A stretch of DNA of 45,846 bases from Phenylobacterium sp. (GTDB taxonomy: Bacteria > Pseudomonadota > Alphaproteobacteria > Caulobacterales > Caulobacteraceae), in the NCBI RefSeq assembly GCF_030654915.1, contig NZ_JAURWM010000237.1, forward strand, positions 1 to 45,846, in the 5' to 3' direction. This document shows, one piece after another, positions 8,057-16,280 of this stretch. Within the stretch, counting starts at the first letter, position 1. The number at the start of each line of letters is the position of its first letter. The position numbers and the translations under genes are program-made. Under the pieces are notes generated by a model. It made no database searches. It saw nothing but the letters and a program-made list of their open reading frames with translations, and was not told where the DNA came from.

Positions 8057-8944
8057 ATGACCATCGCCTTCCTCACCCGTCTGCCCAACGACGACGCCAA
8101 ACGATGGCTGGCGGCCTTGCGCGCGGCGCTTCCGAGCGATGACATCGTACTCGGGCTCGCCCCGGACGCCGAGCTCGCGGTTGTGGCCGCGCCCGCCCCC
8201 GGCGATCTGGCCAAGCTCCCCAAACTTGCCTTCATTCAGAGCGCCTGGGCGGGGGTCGACGGCCTGTTGGGCGACCCGCTGCTGCCCCGCCAAGTTGCGC
8301 TGGCGCGCCTGATCGATCCGAGCCTTGCCACGCAGATGGCCGAGGCGGTCGCCGCCCATGTGCTGGCGCTACACCGCCAATCACCCGCCTACCGGGCGCA
8401 ACAGACCCAGGCGATCTGGCGACAACTTCCGCAAATCCCCGCCAGTGAGCGCCAGATCGGCCTGCTGGGCTTTGGTGAGATGGCGCGTGCCAGCGCGGCT
8501 CTGCTCGAGAAGCTCGGCTTCAAGGTCAGCGCCTGGAGCCGCAGTCACGGCGACTTGGGCGACCTGCTCGCCGGCAGCGACATCGTCGTCAACCTGCTGC
8601 CGCTGACGGCCCAAACCCAAGGCATTCTCGGCCGCGAGACCTTTGCCCGTATGAAGCCCGGCGCGGCGGTGATCAATGTCGGGCGCGGCGGTCATCTGGT
8701 CGAGGCGGACCTGATCGAGGCCTTGGCCAGCGGCCAGATTTCCCACGCGGTGCTCGACGTCTTTGAGACCGAGCCCCTACCCGCCAGCCATCCGTTCTGG
8801 AGCGACCCCGCCATTACCGTTCTGCCCCATGTGGCGGCGATCACCGATCCGGTCAGCGCATCGCAGCGCATCGCGGCCAACATCGCCCGCTTCCGCGCCG
8901 GCGAGCCGGTCGAAGGCCTGGTCTCGCCGGATGCTGGCTACTAA
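8057..8944 (+). CDS. ghrA: D-2-hydroxyacid dehydrogenase (glyoxylate/hydroxypyruvate reductase A-like)
   Basis: A 295-residue NAD(P)-dependent reductase of the D-isomer-specific 2-hydroxyacid dehydrogenase family. The Rossmann motif 'IGLLGFGEMARASAALLEKLG' lies near residue 133, followed by 'INVGRGGHLVEADL' and 'AVLDVFETEPLPASHPFW', then the catalytic histidine segment 'LPHVAAITDP'. The short length and 'FIQSAWAGVDGLL' match GhrA, which reduces glyoxylate and hydroxypyruvate, rather than the longer SerA or LdhA. It starts 64 bases from the divergent M20 hydrolase gene and converges on the putA regulator gene. Its physiological substrate is not shown by the context. Confidence 0.85.
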   Translation: MTIAFLTRLPNDDAKRWLAALRAALPSDDIVLGLAPDAELAVVAAPAPGDLAKLPKLAFIQSAWAGVDGLLGDPLLPRQVALARLIDPSLATQMAEAVAAHVLALHRQSPAYRAQQTQAIWRQLPQIPASERQIGLLGFGEMARASAALLEKLGFKVSAWSRSHGDLGDLLAGSDIVVNLLPLTAQTQGILGRETFARMKPGAAVINVGRGGHLVEADLIEALASGQISHAVLDVFETEPLPASHPFWSDPAITVLPHVAAITDPVSASQRIAANIARFRAGEPVEGLVSPDAGY

Positions 8945-8956
8945 TTTCAGTCTCTT

Positions 8957-8974
8957 CCTCTCCCGAAGGAGGGG
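8957..8974. terminator. Hairpin between ghrA and the putA-linked regulator
   Basis: CCTCTCC-cgaa-GGAGGGG gives a 7-bp stem with one U-G pair and a tetraloop. It lies between two convergent genes. It has no clear U tract and resembles the CCTCTCC palindromes at 6.7 and 22.1 kb. Confidence 0.4.
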
Positions 8975-8989
8975 AACGCCTCTATTCCC

Positions 8990-9460
8990 CTAGACTGGCA
9001 ACTCGGTGACCGACTTCACCTCTTCCAGCACCGCATAGGTCCGCGTCTCACGCACGCCGGGCATCGCCACCAGCACCTCACCCAGGAAGCGCCGATAGGC
9101 CTCCATGTCGCTGACGCGCGCCTTGATCAGATAGTCGAAGCCGCCTGCCACCATGTGGCATTCGAGGATTTCGGGCGTACGCTGCGCGGCGTTGGCGAAC
9201 TCGGTGAAGGTGTCCCCTGTGGTGCGGTCGAGTTGAACCTCGACAAAGATCAGGAGCGCGCGGTCGATGGCCTTGGGATCGAGGATGGCGGCAAAGCCGG
9301 TGATCACGCCGCGCTCGCGCAGGCGGCGCACCCGATCAGAACAGGCCGAGGCCGACAGATTGCACTGCTGGGCCAGGTCGAGGTTGCTGATCCGGCCATC
9401 GCGCTGCAGCACCCGCAAAAGCCGCCGATCGGTGTCATCAAGCTGCACATTATCCGGCAT
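8990..9460 (-). CDS. putR: Lrp/AsnC-family regulator divergent from putA (PutR-like)
   Basis: A 156-residue Lrp/AsnC protein. The helix-turn-helix region ('LDDTDRRLLRVLQRDGRISN', 'LAQQCNLSASACSDRVRRL') is followed by a RAM domain ('EILECHMVAGGFDYLIKARV'). It is divergent from putA with 112 bases between start codons. This is the arrangement of PutR, the proline-responsive Lrp-type activator of putA described in several alphaproteobacteria, so autorepression and proline-dependent activation of putA are expected by analogy. The symbol rests on this context; the sequence alone only supports the family. Confidence 0.88.
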   Translation of the reverse strand: MPDNVQLDDTDRRLLRVLQRDGRISNLDLAQQCNLSASACSDRVRRLRERGVITGFAAILDPKAIDRALLIFVEVQLDRTTGDTFTEFANAAQRTPEILECHMVAGGFDYLIKARVSDMEAYRRFLGEVLVAMPGVRETRTYAVLEEVKSVTELPV

Positions 9461-9500
9461 ATTGTCAGCTTCTCTAATTTCGGTGCGCCCAAAGCCCCAT

Positions 9501-9515
9501 AGGTCCGTAGGACAT
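9501..9515. promoter_or_regulatory. Candidate operator in the putR-putA intergenic region
   Basis: GTCC-gta-GGAC (9503-9513) lies inside the 112-base region between the divergent regulator and putA. It is short and could be coincidental; the position is what makes it worth noting. Confidence 0.3.
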
Positions 9516-9572
9516 CCGCCATCATAAGAGCTACGCCGGACGATAGAAATTCCATTCTTTCAAGGCCTCGTC

Positions 9573-12500
9573 ATGACTTCCTGGACCGCTCTCGACGACC
9601 CATCCGCCAAGTATCGTGACGAGACCGAAGCGGTCACCGCCTTGCTGGCCGCCCGCCCGCTGTCGCCCGAACAGCGGGCGAGCGTGCGGGCCCAGGCCGT
9701 CGATCTGGTGCGGACCGCGCGCCAGTCGGCCAAGCGGCAAGGCGTGGTCGAGAGCTTCCTCCAGGAGTTCAGCCTGAGCACCCGCGAAGGTTTGGCCCTG
9801 ATGTGCCTGGCCGAAGCCCTGCTGCGCACTCCCGACCAGGACACCCGCGACCGGCTGATCGCCGAGAAGATCGGCGGCGCCGATTGGGCCAGCCACCTTG
9901 GCCAATCCGACAGCCTGTTCGTCAACGCCTCGACCTGGGGCCTGATGCTGACCGGCAAGTTGGTCGAGGTCGACGACCAAGAACGCAGCGACCCTCCCGG
10001 CTTCCTGCGCGGACTGGTGGAACGGATCGGCGAGCCGGTGGTGCGCAGGGCCGTCGCTCAGGCGATCGGCATCATGGGCGAGCAGTTCGTGCTCGGCCGC
10101 ACCATCCAAGGCGCCCTGAAGCGCGCCGCCAAGGAAGGCCAAGTTTGCTCGTTCGACATGCTGGGCGAAGGCGCCCGCACCGCGGCCGACGCGGCTCGCT
10201 ATGAGCGCTCCTACGCCGACGCCCTGGAAGCGGTCGGCAACGGCTCCAAGGGCGCTGGCCCGGAATCCGGCCACGGCGTTTCGGTCAAGCTGTCGGCGCT
10301 CTGCCCGCGCTATGAGGCCACTCATGAGGCCCGCGTCTGGACCGAGCTCTATCCACGCATCAAACGCCTGGCCCTGATCGCCGCCCGTCACGACATCAAC
10401 TTCACCATCGACGCCGAAGAAGCTGACCGGCTGACCTTGTCGCTGAAACTGCTTGATCGCCTCGCCCGCGAGACGGAACTCGGCGACTGGAAAGGTCTTG
10501 GCCTCGCCGTCCAGGCCTATCAGAAGCGCGGCGCGCTGGCTGTCGCTCGGGTCGCCGAGATCGCCAAGGACAGCGGCCGCCGCCTGATGGTGCGGCTGGT
10601 GAAGGGCGCCTATTGGGATTCGGAGATCAAGCGCGCCCAGGTGAACGGCCGCCCCGACTATCCGGTCTTCACCACTAAGGCGGCCACCGATCTTTCCTAT
10701 CTGGTCTGCGCGCGCGAACTGATCGCCGCCAGTCCCCACATCTACGCCCAGTTCGCCACCCACAACGCCCACACCCTGACCGCCGTCCACGCCATGGCCA
10801 AGCAGTCCGGCGTGCGGATCGAGTTCCAGCGTCTGCACGGCATGGGCGAAGCGCTCTATCGCGCCGCGGCTGACCTGCGGGCCGGCGCCGTGGTGCGTAC
10901 CTACGCTCCAGTTGGCGGTCATGAAGACCTGCTGCCCTATCTCGTTCGCCGCCTGCTAGAGAACGGGGCCAACACCTCCTTCGTCCACGCCCTGCTGGAC
11001 GAGCGCGTGCCGGCTGAAGACGTCGTGATCGACCCGATCACCGCAGTCGAGAAGGCCGGCGCCGGGCCGCATCCGAAAATCCCCCGCCCTGCCGACATCT
11101 ACGGCGCCGAGCGCAAGAACTCGATGGGCGTGGATCTCTCTATCCCCGACGAGGCCGCACGCCTGCACCATGCCGCCCGCGCGCTCCAGCCGTTGGCCTC
11201 AGGTCCTCTAATCGGCGGCGCCCTGCGTCAGGGTGTCGATCTGCGGGCGGTTCGCAGCCCCACCGACAGCAGCGTCGTAGTCGGCCACGCCACCGAGGCC
11301 TCCGCCGCCGACATCGACGCAGCCTTCGCAGCCGCCCGCGCCGCTCAACCGGCCTGGGACGCCATCGGCGGCTACCGGCGCGCCGAGGTGCTGCGCCGGA
11401 TGGGGGCGGCCCTCGAGGCCAATATGGACCGGCTGATCGCCATTTGTACCCGTGAGGCCGGCAAGACCCTGGCCGACGGCGTCGCCGAGGTCCGCGAGGC
11501 GATCGACTTCTGCCGCTACTACGCCCACCTGGCGCAGACACGGTTTGCCAGCCCTGAGACGCTCAAGGGGCCGGTCGGCGAGACCAACAGCCTGGAACTA
11601 CACGGCCGCGGCGTTTTCGTCTGCATCAGCCCGTGGAACTTTCCTCTGGCCATCTTCACTGGCCAGGTCGCCGCGGCGCTCGCCGCCGGCAACGCCGTCA
11701 TCGCCAAGCCCGCCGAGCAGACCCCGCTGATCGCCGCCGAGGCCGTGGCCCTGTTCCACGAGGCCGGCCTGCCGCCCGCACTGCTGGCTCTCACGCCAGG
11801 CCAGGGCGAAAGCGTCGGGGCGGCGTTGACGGTCCACCCGGGCTGCGACGGCGTCGCCTTCACCGGCGGCACGGACACCGCCCGGCGCATCAATCAGGCC
11901 CTCGCCGCCCGGCCTGGCCCCATCATCCCCTTCATCGCCGAGACCGGCGGCCTGAATGGCATGTTCGTCGACACCACGGCCCTCAAAGAGCAGGTGGTGG
12001 ACGATGTCGTGCTCTCGGCCTTCGGCTCGGCCGGTCAACGCTGCTCGGCTCTGCGGCTCCTGTTCCTGCCGAGTGACACCGCCGACACGCTGATCGAATG
12101 CCTGAAGGGCGCCATGGACGCCTTGGTCATCGGCGATCCTGCCGACCCCGCGACGGACGTCGGGCCCGTGATCGACGATGAAGCCCGCAACGCTCTGGCC
12201 GCCCACGCGGTACGTCTGGAGAAAGACGCCAAGATCCTGCACCGGCTGCACACGCCGATCGACGGAACCTTCTTCGCACCGATGCTCGCCGAGATCCCAG
12301 CGGCGAATTTCCTGGAGCGTGAGGTGTTCGGCCCCATCCTGCACGTCGTGCGCTACGAGCCGTCTGAACTCGCGAAAGTCGCCGGTGAGCTCGCGGCCCT
12401 AGGCTATGGCCTCACCTTGGGCGTCCACTCGCGCATCGACGCCTTCGCGACCGAGGTACGCAGCCTGGTCCCGGCGGGAAACGTCTATGTGAACCGTTCA

Positions 12501-12671
12501 ATCATCGGCGCCGTGGTCGGCGTCCAGCCGTTCGGTGGCGAAGGCCTCTCCGGCACCGGCCCAAAAGCGGGCGGCCCAAACTCGTTGTCGCGCTACGCGA
12601 TCGAACGCGCCATCAGCGTCAACATCACCGCCCAGGGCGGCGATCCGGCCCTGTTGAATCTCAGCATGTAG
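9573..12671 (+). CDS. putA: Bifunctional proline dehydrogenase / L-glutamate gamma-semialdehyde dehydrogenase
   Basis: A 1032-residue PutA that oxidises proline to glutamate in two steps. The N-terminal half is the FAD-linked proline dehydrogenase barrel; visible markers are 'GHGVSVKLSALCPRYEATH', 'FTIDAEEADRL', 'RLMVRLVKGAYWDSEIK', 'FATHNAHT' and 'EFQRLHGMGE'. The C-terminal half is an aldehyde dehydrogenase with 'SPWNFPLAIFTGQVAAAL', a general-base Glu near residue 790 ('FIAETGGLNGM') and the nucleophile Cys near 823 ('GSAGQRCSALR'). Substrate channelling between the two sites is known for this family. There is no N-terminal ribbon-helix-helix DNA-binding domain, so unlike E. coli PutA it is not a self-repressor. 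Control is probably by the divergent Lrp-type gene. A hairpin terminator follows. Confidence 0.97.
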   Translation: MTSWTALDDPSAKYRDETEAVTALLAARPLSPEQRASVRAQAVDLVRTARQSAKRQGVVESFLQEFSLSTREGLALMCLAEALLRTPDQDTRDRLIAEKIGGADWASHLGQSDSLFVNASTWGLMLTGKLVEVDDQERSDPPGFLRGLVERIGEPVVRRAVAQAIGIMGEQFVLGRTIQGALKRAAKEGQVCSFDMLGEGARTAADAARYERSYADALEAVGNGSKGAGPESGHGVSVKLSALCPRYEATHEARVWTELYPRIKRLALIAARHDINFTIDAEEADRLTLSLKLLDRLARETELGDWKGLGLAVQAYQKRGALAVARVAEIAKDSGRRLMVRLVKGAYWDSEIKRAQVNGRPDYPVFTTKAATDLSYLVCARELIAASPHIYAQFATHNAHTLTAVHAMAKQSGVRIEFQRLHGMGEALYRAAADLRAGAVVRTYAPVGGHEDLLPYLVRRLLENGANTSFVHALLDERVPAEDVVIDPITAVEKAGAGPHPKIPRPADIYGAERKNSMGVDLSIPDEAARLHHAARALQPLASGPLIGGALRQGVDLRAVRSPTDSSVVVGHATEASAADIDAAFAAARAAQPAWDAIGGYRRAEVLRRMGAALEANMDRLIAICTREAGKTLADGVAEVREAIDFCRYYAHLAQTRFASPETLKGPVGETNSLELHGRGVFVCISPWNFPLAIFTGQVAAALAAGNAVIAKPAEQTPLIAAEAVALFHEAGLPPALLALTPGQGESVGAALTVHPGCDGVAFTGGTDTARRINQALAARPGPIIPFIAETGGLNGMFVDTTALKEQVVDDVVLSAFGSAGQRCSALRLLFLPSDTADTLIECLKGAMDALVIGDPADPATDVGPVIDDEARNALAAHAVRLEKDAKILHRLHTPIDGTFFAPMLAEIPAANFLEREVFGPILHVVRYEPSELAKVAGELAALGYGLTLGVHSRIDAFATEVRSLVPAGNVYVNRSIIGAVVGVQPFGGEGLSGTGPKAGGPNSLSRYAIERAISVNITAQGGDPALLNLSM

Positions 12672-12682
12672 GAGAAATTTGA

Positions 12683-12705
12683 GGAGCCCCGGAAACGGGG
12701 TTCTT
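12683..12705 (+). terminator. Putative rho-independent terminator of putA
   Basis: AGCCCCG-gaaa-CGGGGTT forms a 7-bp stem (12685-12702) with a GNRA-type loop, followed by CTTC. It begins 13 bases after the putA stop codon. The U tract is weak. Confidence 0.65.
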
Positions 12706-12710
12706 CGCGA

Positions 12711-12787
12711 TGGTACCACCTCTCGGGTTCGAACCGAGGACCTCTAGATCCACAATCTAGCGCTCTAACCAACTGAGCTAAGGCGGC
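12711..12787 (-). tRNA. tRNA-His (GTG)
   Basis: A 77-base cloverleaf including an encoded CCA. Acceptor arm GCCGCCT/AGGTGGT, D arm GCTC/GAGC, anticodon stem CTAGA/TCTAG with loop TTGTGGA (anticodon GTG), T arm CTCGG/CCGAG. The first acceptor pair is G1:U72, the discriminator is A73, and the base before G1 in the gene is C, so there is no templated G at -1. These features fit the known alphaproteobacterial deviation from the near-universal G-1:C73 of tRNA-His. Confidence 0.96.
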
Positions 12788-12802
12788 GTGTCGCGAGGCG
12801 CC

Positions 12803-12831
12803 CTTCTAGTCGCGGTCGGCGGACCAATCAA
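12803..12831 (-). promoter_or_regulatory. Putative sigma-70-type promoter of tRNA-His
   Basis: On the minus strand TTGATT (12826-12831) and TAGAAG (12803-12808) are separated by 17 bases, about 16 bases upstream of the mature tRNA 5' end. The spacing is ideal for a housekeeping promoter. Confidence 0.55.
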
Positions 12832-12882
12832 GCGCTGCTGCGTGCGACCAAGTGATCTTTCCAAGAAAAAACAGCGGCCACG

Positions 12883-12914
12883 AAAAAGCCCCGGGGGTTC
12901 GCACCGCCGGGGCT
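12883..12914 (-). terminator. Rho-independent terminator of exbB-exbD-tonB
   Basis: Reading the minus strand, AGCCCCGG ... CCGGGGCT (8-bp stem) is followed directly by TTTTTC. It starts 35 bases after the tonB stop codon. Confidence 0.85.
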
Positions 12915-12948
12915 CATTCTTGTAGTCGACGCTAGCGGCTTGGAGCCG

Positions 12949-13662
12949 TTAGCCCTTCGGAAGCACGAAGCGGATCGGGATCCGCACAGTGCCGCCTTCG
13001 ACGGGCGCGCCGTCCTGGGTCTTGGGACGCATACGGAAGAGCTTGCTCAACCGAATGGCCGCAGACCCGAAGTCTTGGTCCGCAGGATCCTCGGAAACCA
13101 CTTCGCAGCTTTCGAGGCTTCCCTTCGCCGTCACCTGGCAGCTGAGCGTCGCTCGGCCTTCGATGTTCATCCGCATCGCACGGTCAGGATAGTACCGCGC
13201 GATGTCCTCGCCCGAAGGTCGACGAGCCCAATCGGGGTTCGTGATGACCGAGGGACGCGGAGGAGCCGGAGGCGCAGCCTTCGGCGGTTCCGGAGTCTCG
13301 ATCCGCTTCTCAACCGGCGGAACCGGCAGAGGGGGGATCGTCGGCATGTCCGCCGGCACATTCACCGGAGGCCGCGGTTGCAGCTTCGGCGGCGGAGGTG
13401 GCGGGGTGTTCGGCGGCGGAGGCGGAGGCGGCGGAGGAGGCGGCGGAGCGGGCTTGATAATCGCCACGTCCGTCACGTCATCCGAGTACTCCTTGTACGT
13501 CGGCTCGAACTTGGACTTGTACAGATAGTAACCAAGAGCGGCGTGCACGACGATGGAGCCAACGATGGCGACAGTAACGCCAACATTACGCTTCTTCTTC
13601 GGCTCGTCGAAGACGCTCCGCTCGTGGTGCTCTTCCTGGGTAGTGTCGGTGGTTTCAGCCAT
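12949..13662 (-). CDS. tonB: Energy transducer TonB
   Basis: A 237-residue TonB. It spans the periplasm and transmits proton-motive force from ExbB/ExbD to outer-membrane TonB-dependent receptors. A cytoplasmic N-terminus is followed by one membrane helix (about residues 27-48) holding the family's SxxxH motif (Ser36, His40). A proline-rich rod follows, with a run of twelve prolines at 73-84 and a second run near 87-92. The C-terminal TonB domain is recognisable ('RMNIEGRATLSCQVTAKGSLE', 'FGSAAIRLSKLFRMRP'). It is the last gene of exbB-exbD-tonB, 13 bases after exbD, and is followed by a strong terminator. The receptor at 38.5 kb is one possible client. Confidence 0.95.
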   Translation of the reverse strand: MAETTDTTQEEHHERSVFDEPKKKRNVGVTVAIVGSIVVHAALGYYLYKSKFEPTYKEYSDDVTDVAIIKPAPPPPPPPPPPPPNTPPPPPPKLQPRPPVNVPADMPTIPPLPVPPVEKRIETPEPPKAAPPAPPRPSVITNPDWARRPSGEDIARYYPDRAMRMNIEGRATLSCQVTAKGSLESCEVVSEDPADQDFGSAAIRLSKLFRMRPKTQDGAPVEGGTVRIPIRFVLPKG

Positions 13663-13675
13663 TCGTCACCCCCCT

Positions 13676-14107
13676 CTAGTTCTTGTCTTCGCCGATTAGG
13701 GCCACGCTGTAGAAACCGTTGTCCTGAAGCATGTTCATCACACCCATGAAGTCCCCATAGAGGACGTCTTTATCGGCGCGAATGAAGATGCGTTCTTTCT
13801 CCGGATTACGTTGCCCGATCGTGCTGCGCAGTTCGTTACCGAGATCAGCAACGTCCGTGGGGGTGTCACCAAGATAGATGCTGCCACCCGCCTGAATGCT
13901 GATGTAGACCGGCTTAGGAGGGTTCGTAGAGGGTTTAGCGATCGCGGGGGGAAGAGCAACTTCCACAGTCACGGCGGCCATTGGCGCCGCGACCATGAAG
14001 ATGATCAGGAGGACCAACATAACGTCCACGAAGGGCGTAACGTTGATTTCGCTGTTCGCGTCTACCGCATACCGGCCACCCCCAGAACCTGAGAGTTTGG
14101 CTCCCAT
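13676..14107 (-). CDS. exbD: Biopolymer transport protein ExbD
   Basis: A 143-residue ExbD/TolR-type subunit of the proton-driven motor that energises TonB. A short cytoplasmic N-terminus leads into a single membrane helix ('FVDVMLVLLIIFMVAAP', about residues 27-43) carrying the conserved membrane aspartate, Asp28, needed for proton flow. The rest is the periplasmic domain ('KERIFIRADKDVLYGDFMGVMNML'). The gene lies 5 bases after exbB and 13 bases before tonB, so the three are one operon. ExbD rather than TolR is chosen because of the tonB neighbour. Confidence 0.95.
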   Translation of the reverse strand: MGAKLSGSGGGRYAVDANSEINVTPFVDVMLVLLIIFMVAAPMAAVTVEVALPPAIAKPSTNPPKPVYISIQAGGSIYLGDTPTDVADLGNELRSTIGQRNPEKERIFIRADKDVLYGDFMGVMNMLQDNGFYSVALIGEDKN

Positions 14108-14112
14108 GTCGG

Positions 14113-15027
14113 TTAGGCCCCTTTGTCGAGCTGCCGGGAAATGGCGTTCATCAGTTCAGCAACGAAGCCTTCCGTACGCGCACCGTAAGCGGAGATACGG
14201 GTCTGGAAGTAGTTGTAGAAGATAACCGCGGGGATAGCGGCGAACAGACCGATACCGGTGGCGAGAAGCGCTTCGGCGATGCCGGGGGCGACGACGGCCA
14301 GGTTGGTCGTGTTGGTGTTCGCAATGCCGATGAAGGAGTTCATGATCCCGTAAACGGTACCGAACAGACCGATGAACGGACCGGACGAACCGACAGAGGC
14401 CAGGAACTGCATGCCGCTGGACAGACGCTTACCAAGGTTCGCTTGAACCGCACCAACGGCCATTTCAGCCCGGTGCAGCGTGGTTTCACGGTGAGCGCCG
14501 TTAACGGCGAGGCCCGCTTGACGCGACAGTTCGATTTCTTGAGCAGCCGCGGCGGCCATATCGGCCAGCGGGTTGCCTTCGAATTCGTCCGAGAGCGCGA
14601 TACGGCCCATGTCGTTAACCGACTTGGCTCCACGGAAAGCTTCGACGAAGCGGTCCGAGGATTTGTTCAGCGAGCCGAATTCGACAAGCTTGGTGACCAG
14701 CAGGGTCCAAGAGAGGATCGAGGCCAGGACCAGGCCGATCATGACGACCTTAACGACCGGTTGGGCGTCCATGAACATCTGGATGACGGTCAGCTGACCG
14801 GCATGTTCGATGGTGGCCGGGGCGACGTCAGCCGCAGGAGCGGCGGCGTCGGCGGCAGGAGCAGCGGCGGTGGCCGCGGCGTCAGCAGCCGGAGCGGCTG
14901 CTACAGCGTCGGCGGCGGCGGGCGCGGCCGGAGCGGCGGCTTCCTGCGCGAACGCCGGCACGCTCGTCATCAGCGCAACAGCACCGAGGAGAGCGATGAA
15001 AGGGATCTTTCGTTTGTTGTCGAGCAT
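14113..15027 (-). CDS. exbB: ExbB / MotA-TolQ family proton channel protein with Ala/Pro-rich N-terminal extension
   Basis: A 304-residue ExbB. The N-terminus looks like a signal peptide ('FIALLGAVALMTSVPAFAQ'). It is followed by about 50 residues made almost only of Ala, Pro and Asp in repeats of the type 'AAPAADAA'. The canonical channel follows: a membrane helix near residues 90-115, a cytoplasmic loop, and two helices ('GSSGPFIGLFGTVYGIMNSF' and 'GIGLFAAIPAVIFYNYF') that form the ExbB pore. E. coli ExbB is about 244 residues and lacks this extension. The extension would lie in the periplasm, where its role is unclear. It is the first gene of the exbB-exbD-tonB operon. Iron control would be expected, but I see no convincing operator upstream. 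Confidence 0.93.
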   Translation of the reverse strand: MLDNKRKIPFIALLGAVALMTSVPAFAQEAAAPAAPAAADAVAAAPAADAAATAAAPAADAAAPAADVAPATIEHAGQLTVIQMFMDAQPVVKVVMIGLVLASILSWTLLVTKLVEFGSLNKSSDRFVEAFRGAKSVNDMGRIALSDEFEGNPLADMAAAAAQEIELSRQAGLAVNGAHRETTLHRAEMAVGAVQANLGKRLSSGMQFLASVGSSGPFIGLFGTVYGIMNSFIGIANTNTTNLAVVAPGIAEALLATGIGLFAAIPAVIFYNYFQTRISAYGARTEGFVAELMNAISRQLDKGA

Positions 15028-15674
15028 CTGTCGCCAGTTCCTGATTGGTCTAGCACGTTTGGACCGAAGGGTCGTCGCGCGAGAGCGTCTCCCACCCTAA
15101 CTAAACAAGCCCCTCGCCCCGCCTGGTTTGCACCAGCCAAGACGCGAGAGCCGCTTTCGCTGCGCCCGACCCGTGGCGCCTGTTTCCACTTGCGTGAAAC
15201 TGGGCGTTCAGAGGCGGGTGCGAATTCGCTCTTCCCGGGGGAAGCTCGAAATCTTACCGCTATGTTAGACGTGCGGCAGGGGTCCTTTGGCAACCCCTAT
15301 TCCGGGCGTCAAGAGGGCATACTTCCGCCTGCGACGCCACGAACCTGCCCCGGGGCCATGTAATGTTGCGACGCACAACGCACGACCCAAGTAATCCCGG
15401 TCGATTTTCTACTTTCGGAGGAATTTTTACGCTGCATCGCAGCAAATCTGGCGGAACGCTGATCTTGAAATAACCATCCCTTTGACAGCCACAAGGGGTC
15501 CGGCCGCCTGGATTTCACGCACCGGGCGCCAACATCGGCGACATGGGATTCTCTACCGCCGCCGCCGCTCAGCGTTCATCGACGCCCGATCGCCGAAACC
15601 AAATAGCGCGCGCCGCCGCCATGAGGCGATTTGCGCCGCTCAGGACGCCCCAAGACCAGGCGGAGAAGGTTCAC
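15028..15674. other. Intergenic region between exbB and the sugar acetyltransferase gene
   Basis: About 650 bases without a convincing gene. It should contain the divergent promoters of exbB (minus) and the acetyltransferase (plus). A 13-bp palindrome GCTGC-atc-GCAGC occurs near 15432-15444 and a GTTTC...GAAAC inverted pair at 15182-15200. A TTGACA at 15482 lacks a good -10 partner. Short open frames here lack ribosome sites or recognisable sequence. Confidence 0.5.
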
Positions 15675-16220
15675 ATGAAGACAGAGAAGCAGAAGATGCT
15701 CTCCGGGCAGCTTTACAACGCCGCCGATCCCGAGCTTCAGCGCGATCAGGCTTCAGCCCAGGCCTGGATGGCCGCCTACAACGCTCCAGCCGGCACCAGC
15801 GCGCAGAAGCGCCACGCCCAGTTGGTCGATGGATTGGCCCAGGTCGGCCGCGACGTCGTCATCCGCCCACCGTTCCATCTGGACTACGGCTACAACATCA
15901 CGTTGGGCGACGGCGTGTTCATGAACTTCGGCTGCGTGGTGCTGGATGTGGTCGCCGTTACCATTGGTGACGGGACTCAGATCGGTCCCGGCGTCCAAAT
16001 CCTGACAGCTGACCACCCTCGCGATCCAGAACAACGCCGCTCCGGCATGGAGTACGGCCGTCCGATTCGGATCGGCTCCAATGTGTGGATCGGGGGCGGC
16101 GCAATCATCCTGCCGGGCGTGACCATTGGAGACGACGCGTTGATCGGCGCCGGAGCTGTCGTCACGCGCGATGTGCCAGCCGGCGTGACCGCTGTCGGCA
16201 ACCCCGCGAGAGTCCTCTAG
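15675..16220 (+). CDS. Sugar O-acetyltransferase (maltose/galactoside acetyltransferase family)
   Basis: A 181-residue left-handed beta-helix acetyltransferase. The start at 15675 is chosen because GGAGAAGG lies just upstream and the protein then begins 'MKTEKQKMLSGQLYNAADPE', the standard N-terminus of the Maa/LacA/NodL family; the frame is open further upstream but without such similarity. Hexapeptide repeats follow, with 'YGYNITLGDGVFMNFGC', 'IGPGVQILTADHP' holding the catalytic histidine, and 'IGSNVWIGGGAIILPGVTIG'. These enzymes transfer acetyl from acetyl-CoA to a sugar hydroxyl as cytoplasmic trimers. The substrate cannot be told from the sequence. It is followed by a DNA glycosylase gene on the same strand, with no obvious functional link. 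Confidence 0.9.
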   Translation: MKTEKQKMLSGQLYNAADPELQRDQASAQAWMAAYNAPAGTSAQKRHAQLVDGLAQVGRDVVIRPPFHLDYGYNITLGDGVFMNFGCVVLDVVAVTIGDGTQIGPGVQILTADHPRDPEQRRSGMEYGRPIRIGSNVWIGGGAIILPGVTIGDDALIGAGAVVTRDVPAGVTAVGNPARVL

Positions 16221-16280
16221 ATCCCGAACGCCAGCCCTTCGTCTTCACCGACCGTGCGGCGCACAGGTAAGATAGACAGC

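Noticed and set aside
9531..10922. A 463-codon minus-strand open frame inside putA
   Set aside because: It lies entirely antisense to the proline dehydrogenase half of putA and has shadow-type composition.
15362..15472. A 36-codon frame in the exbB upstream region
   Set aside because: It has no ribosome-binding site and no recognisable sequence, and sits in promoter DNA.
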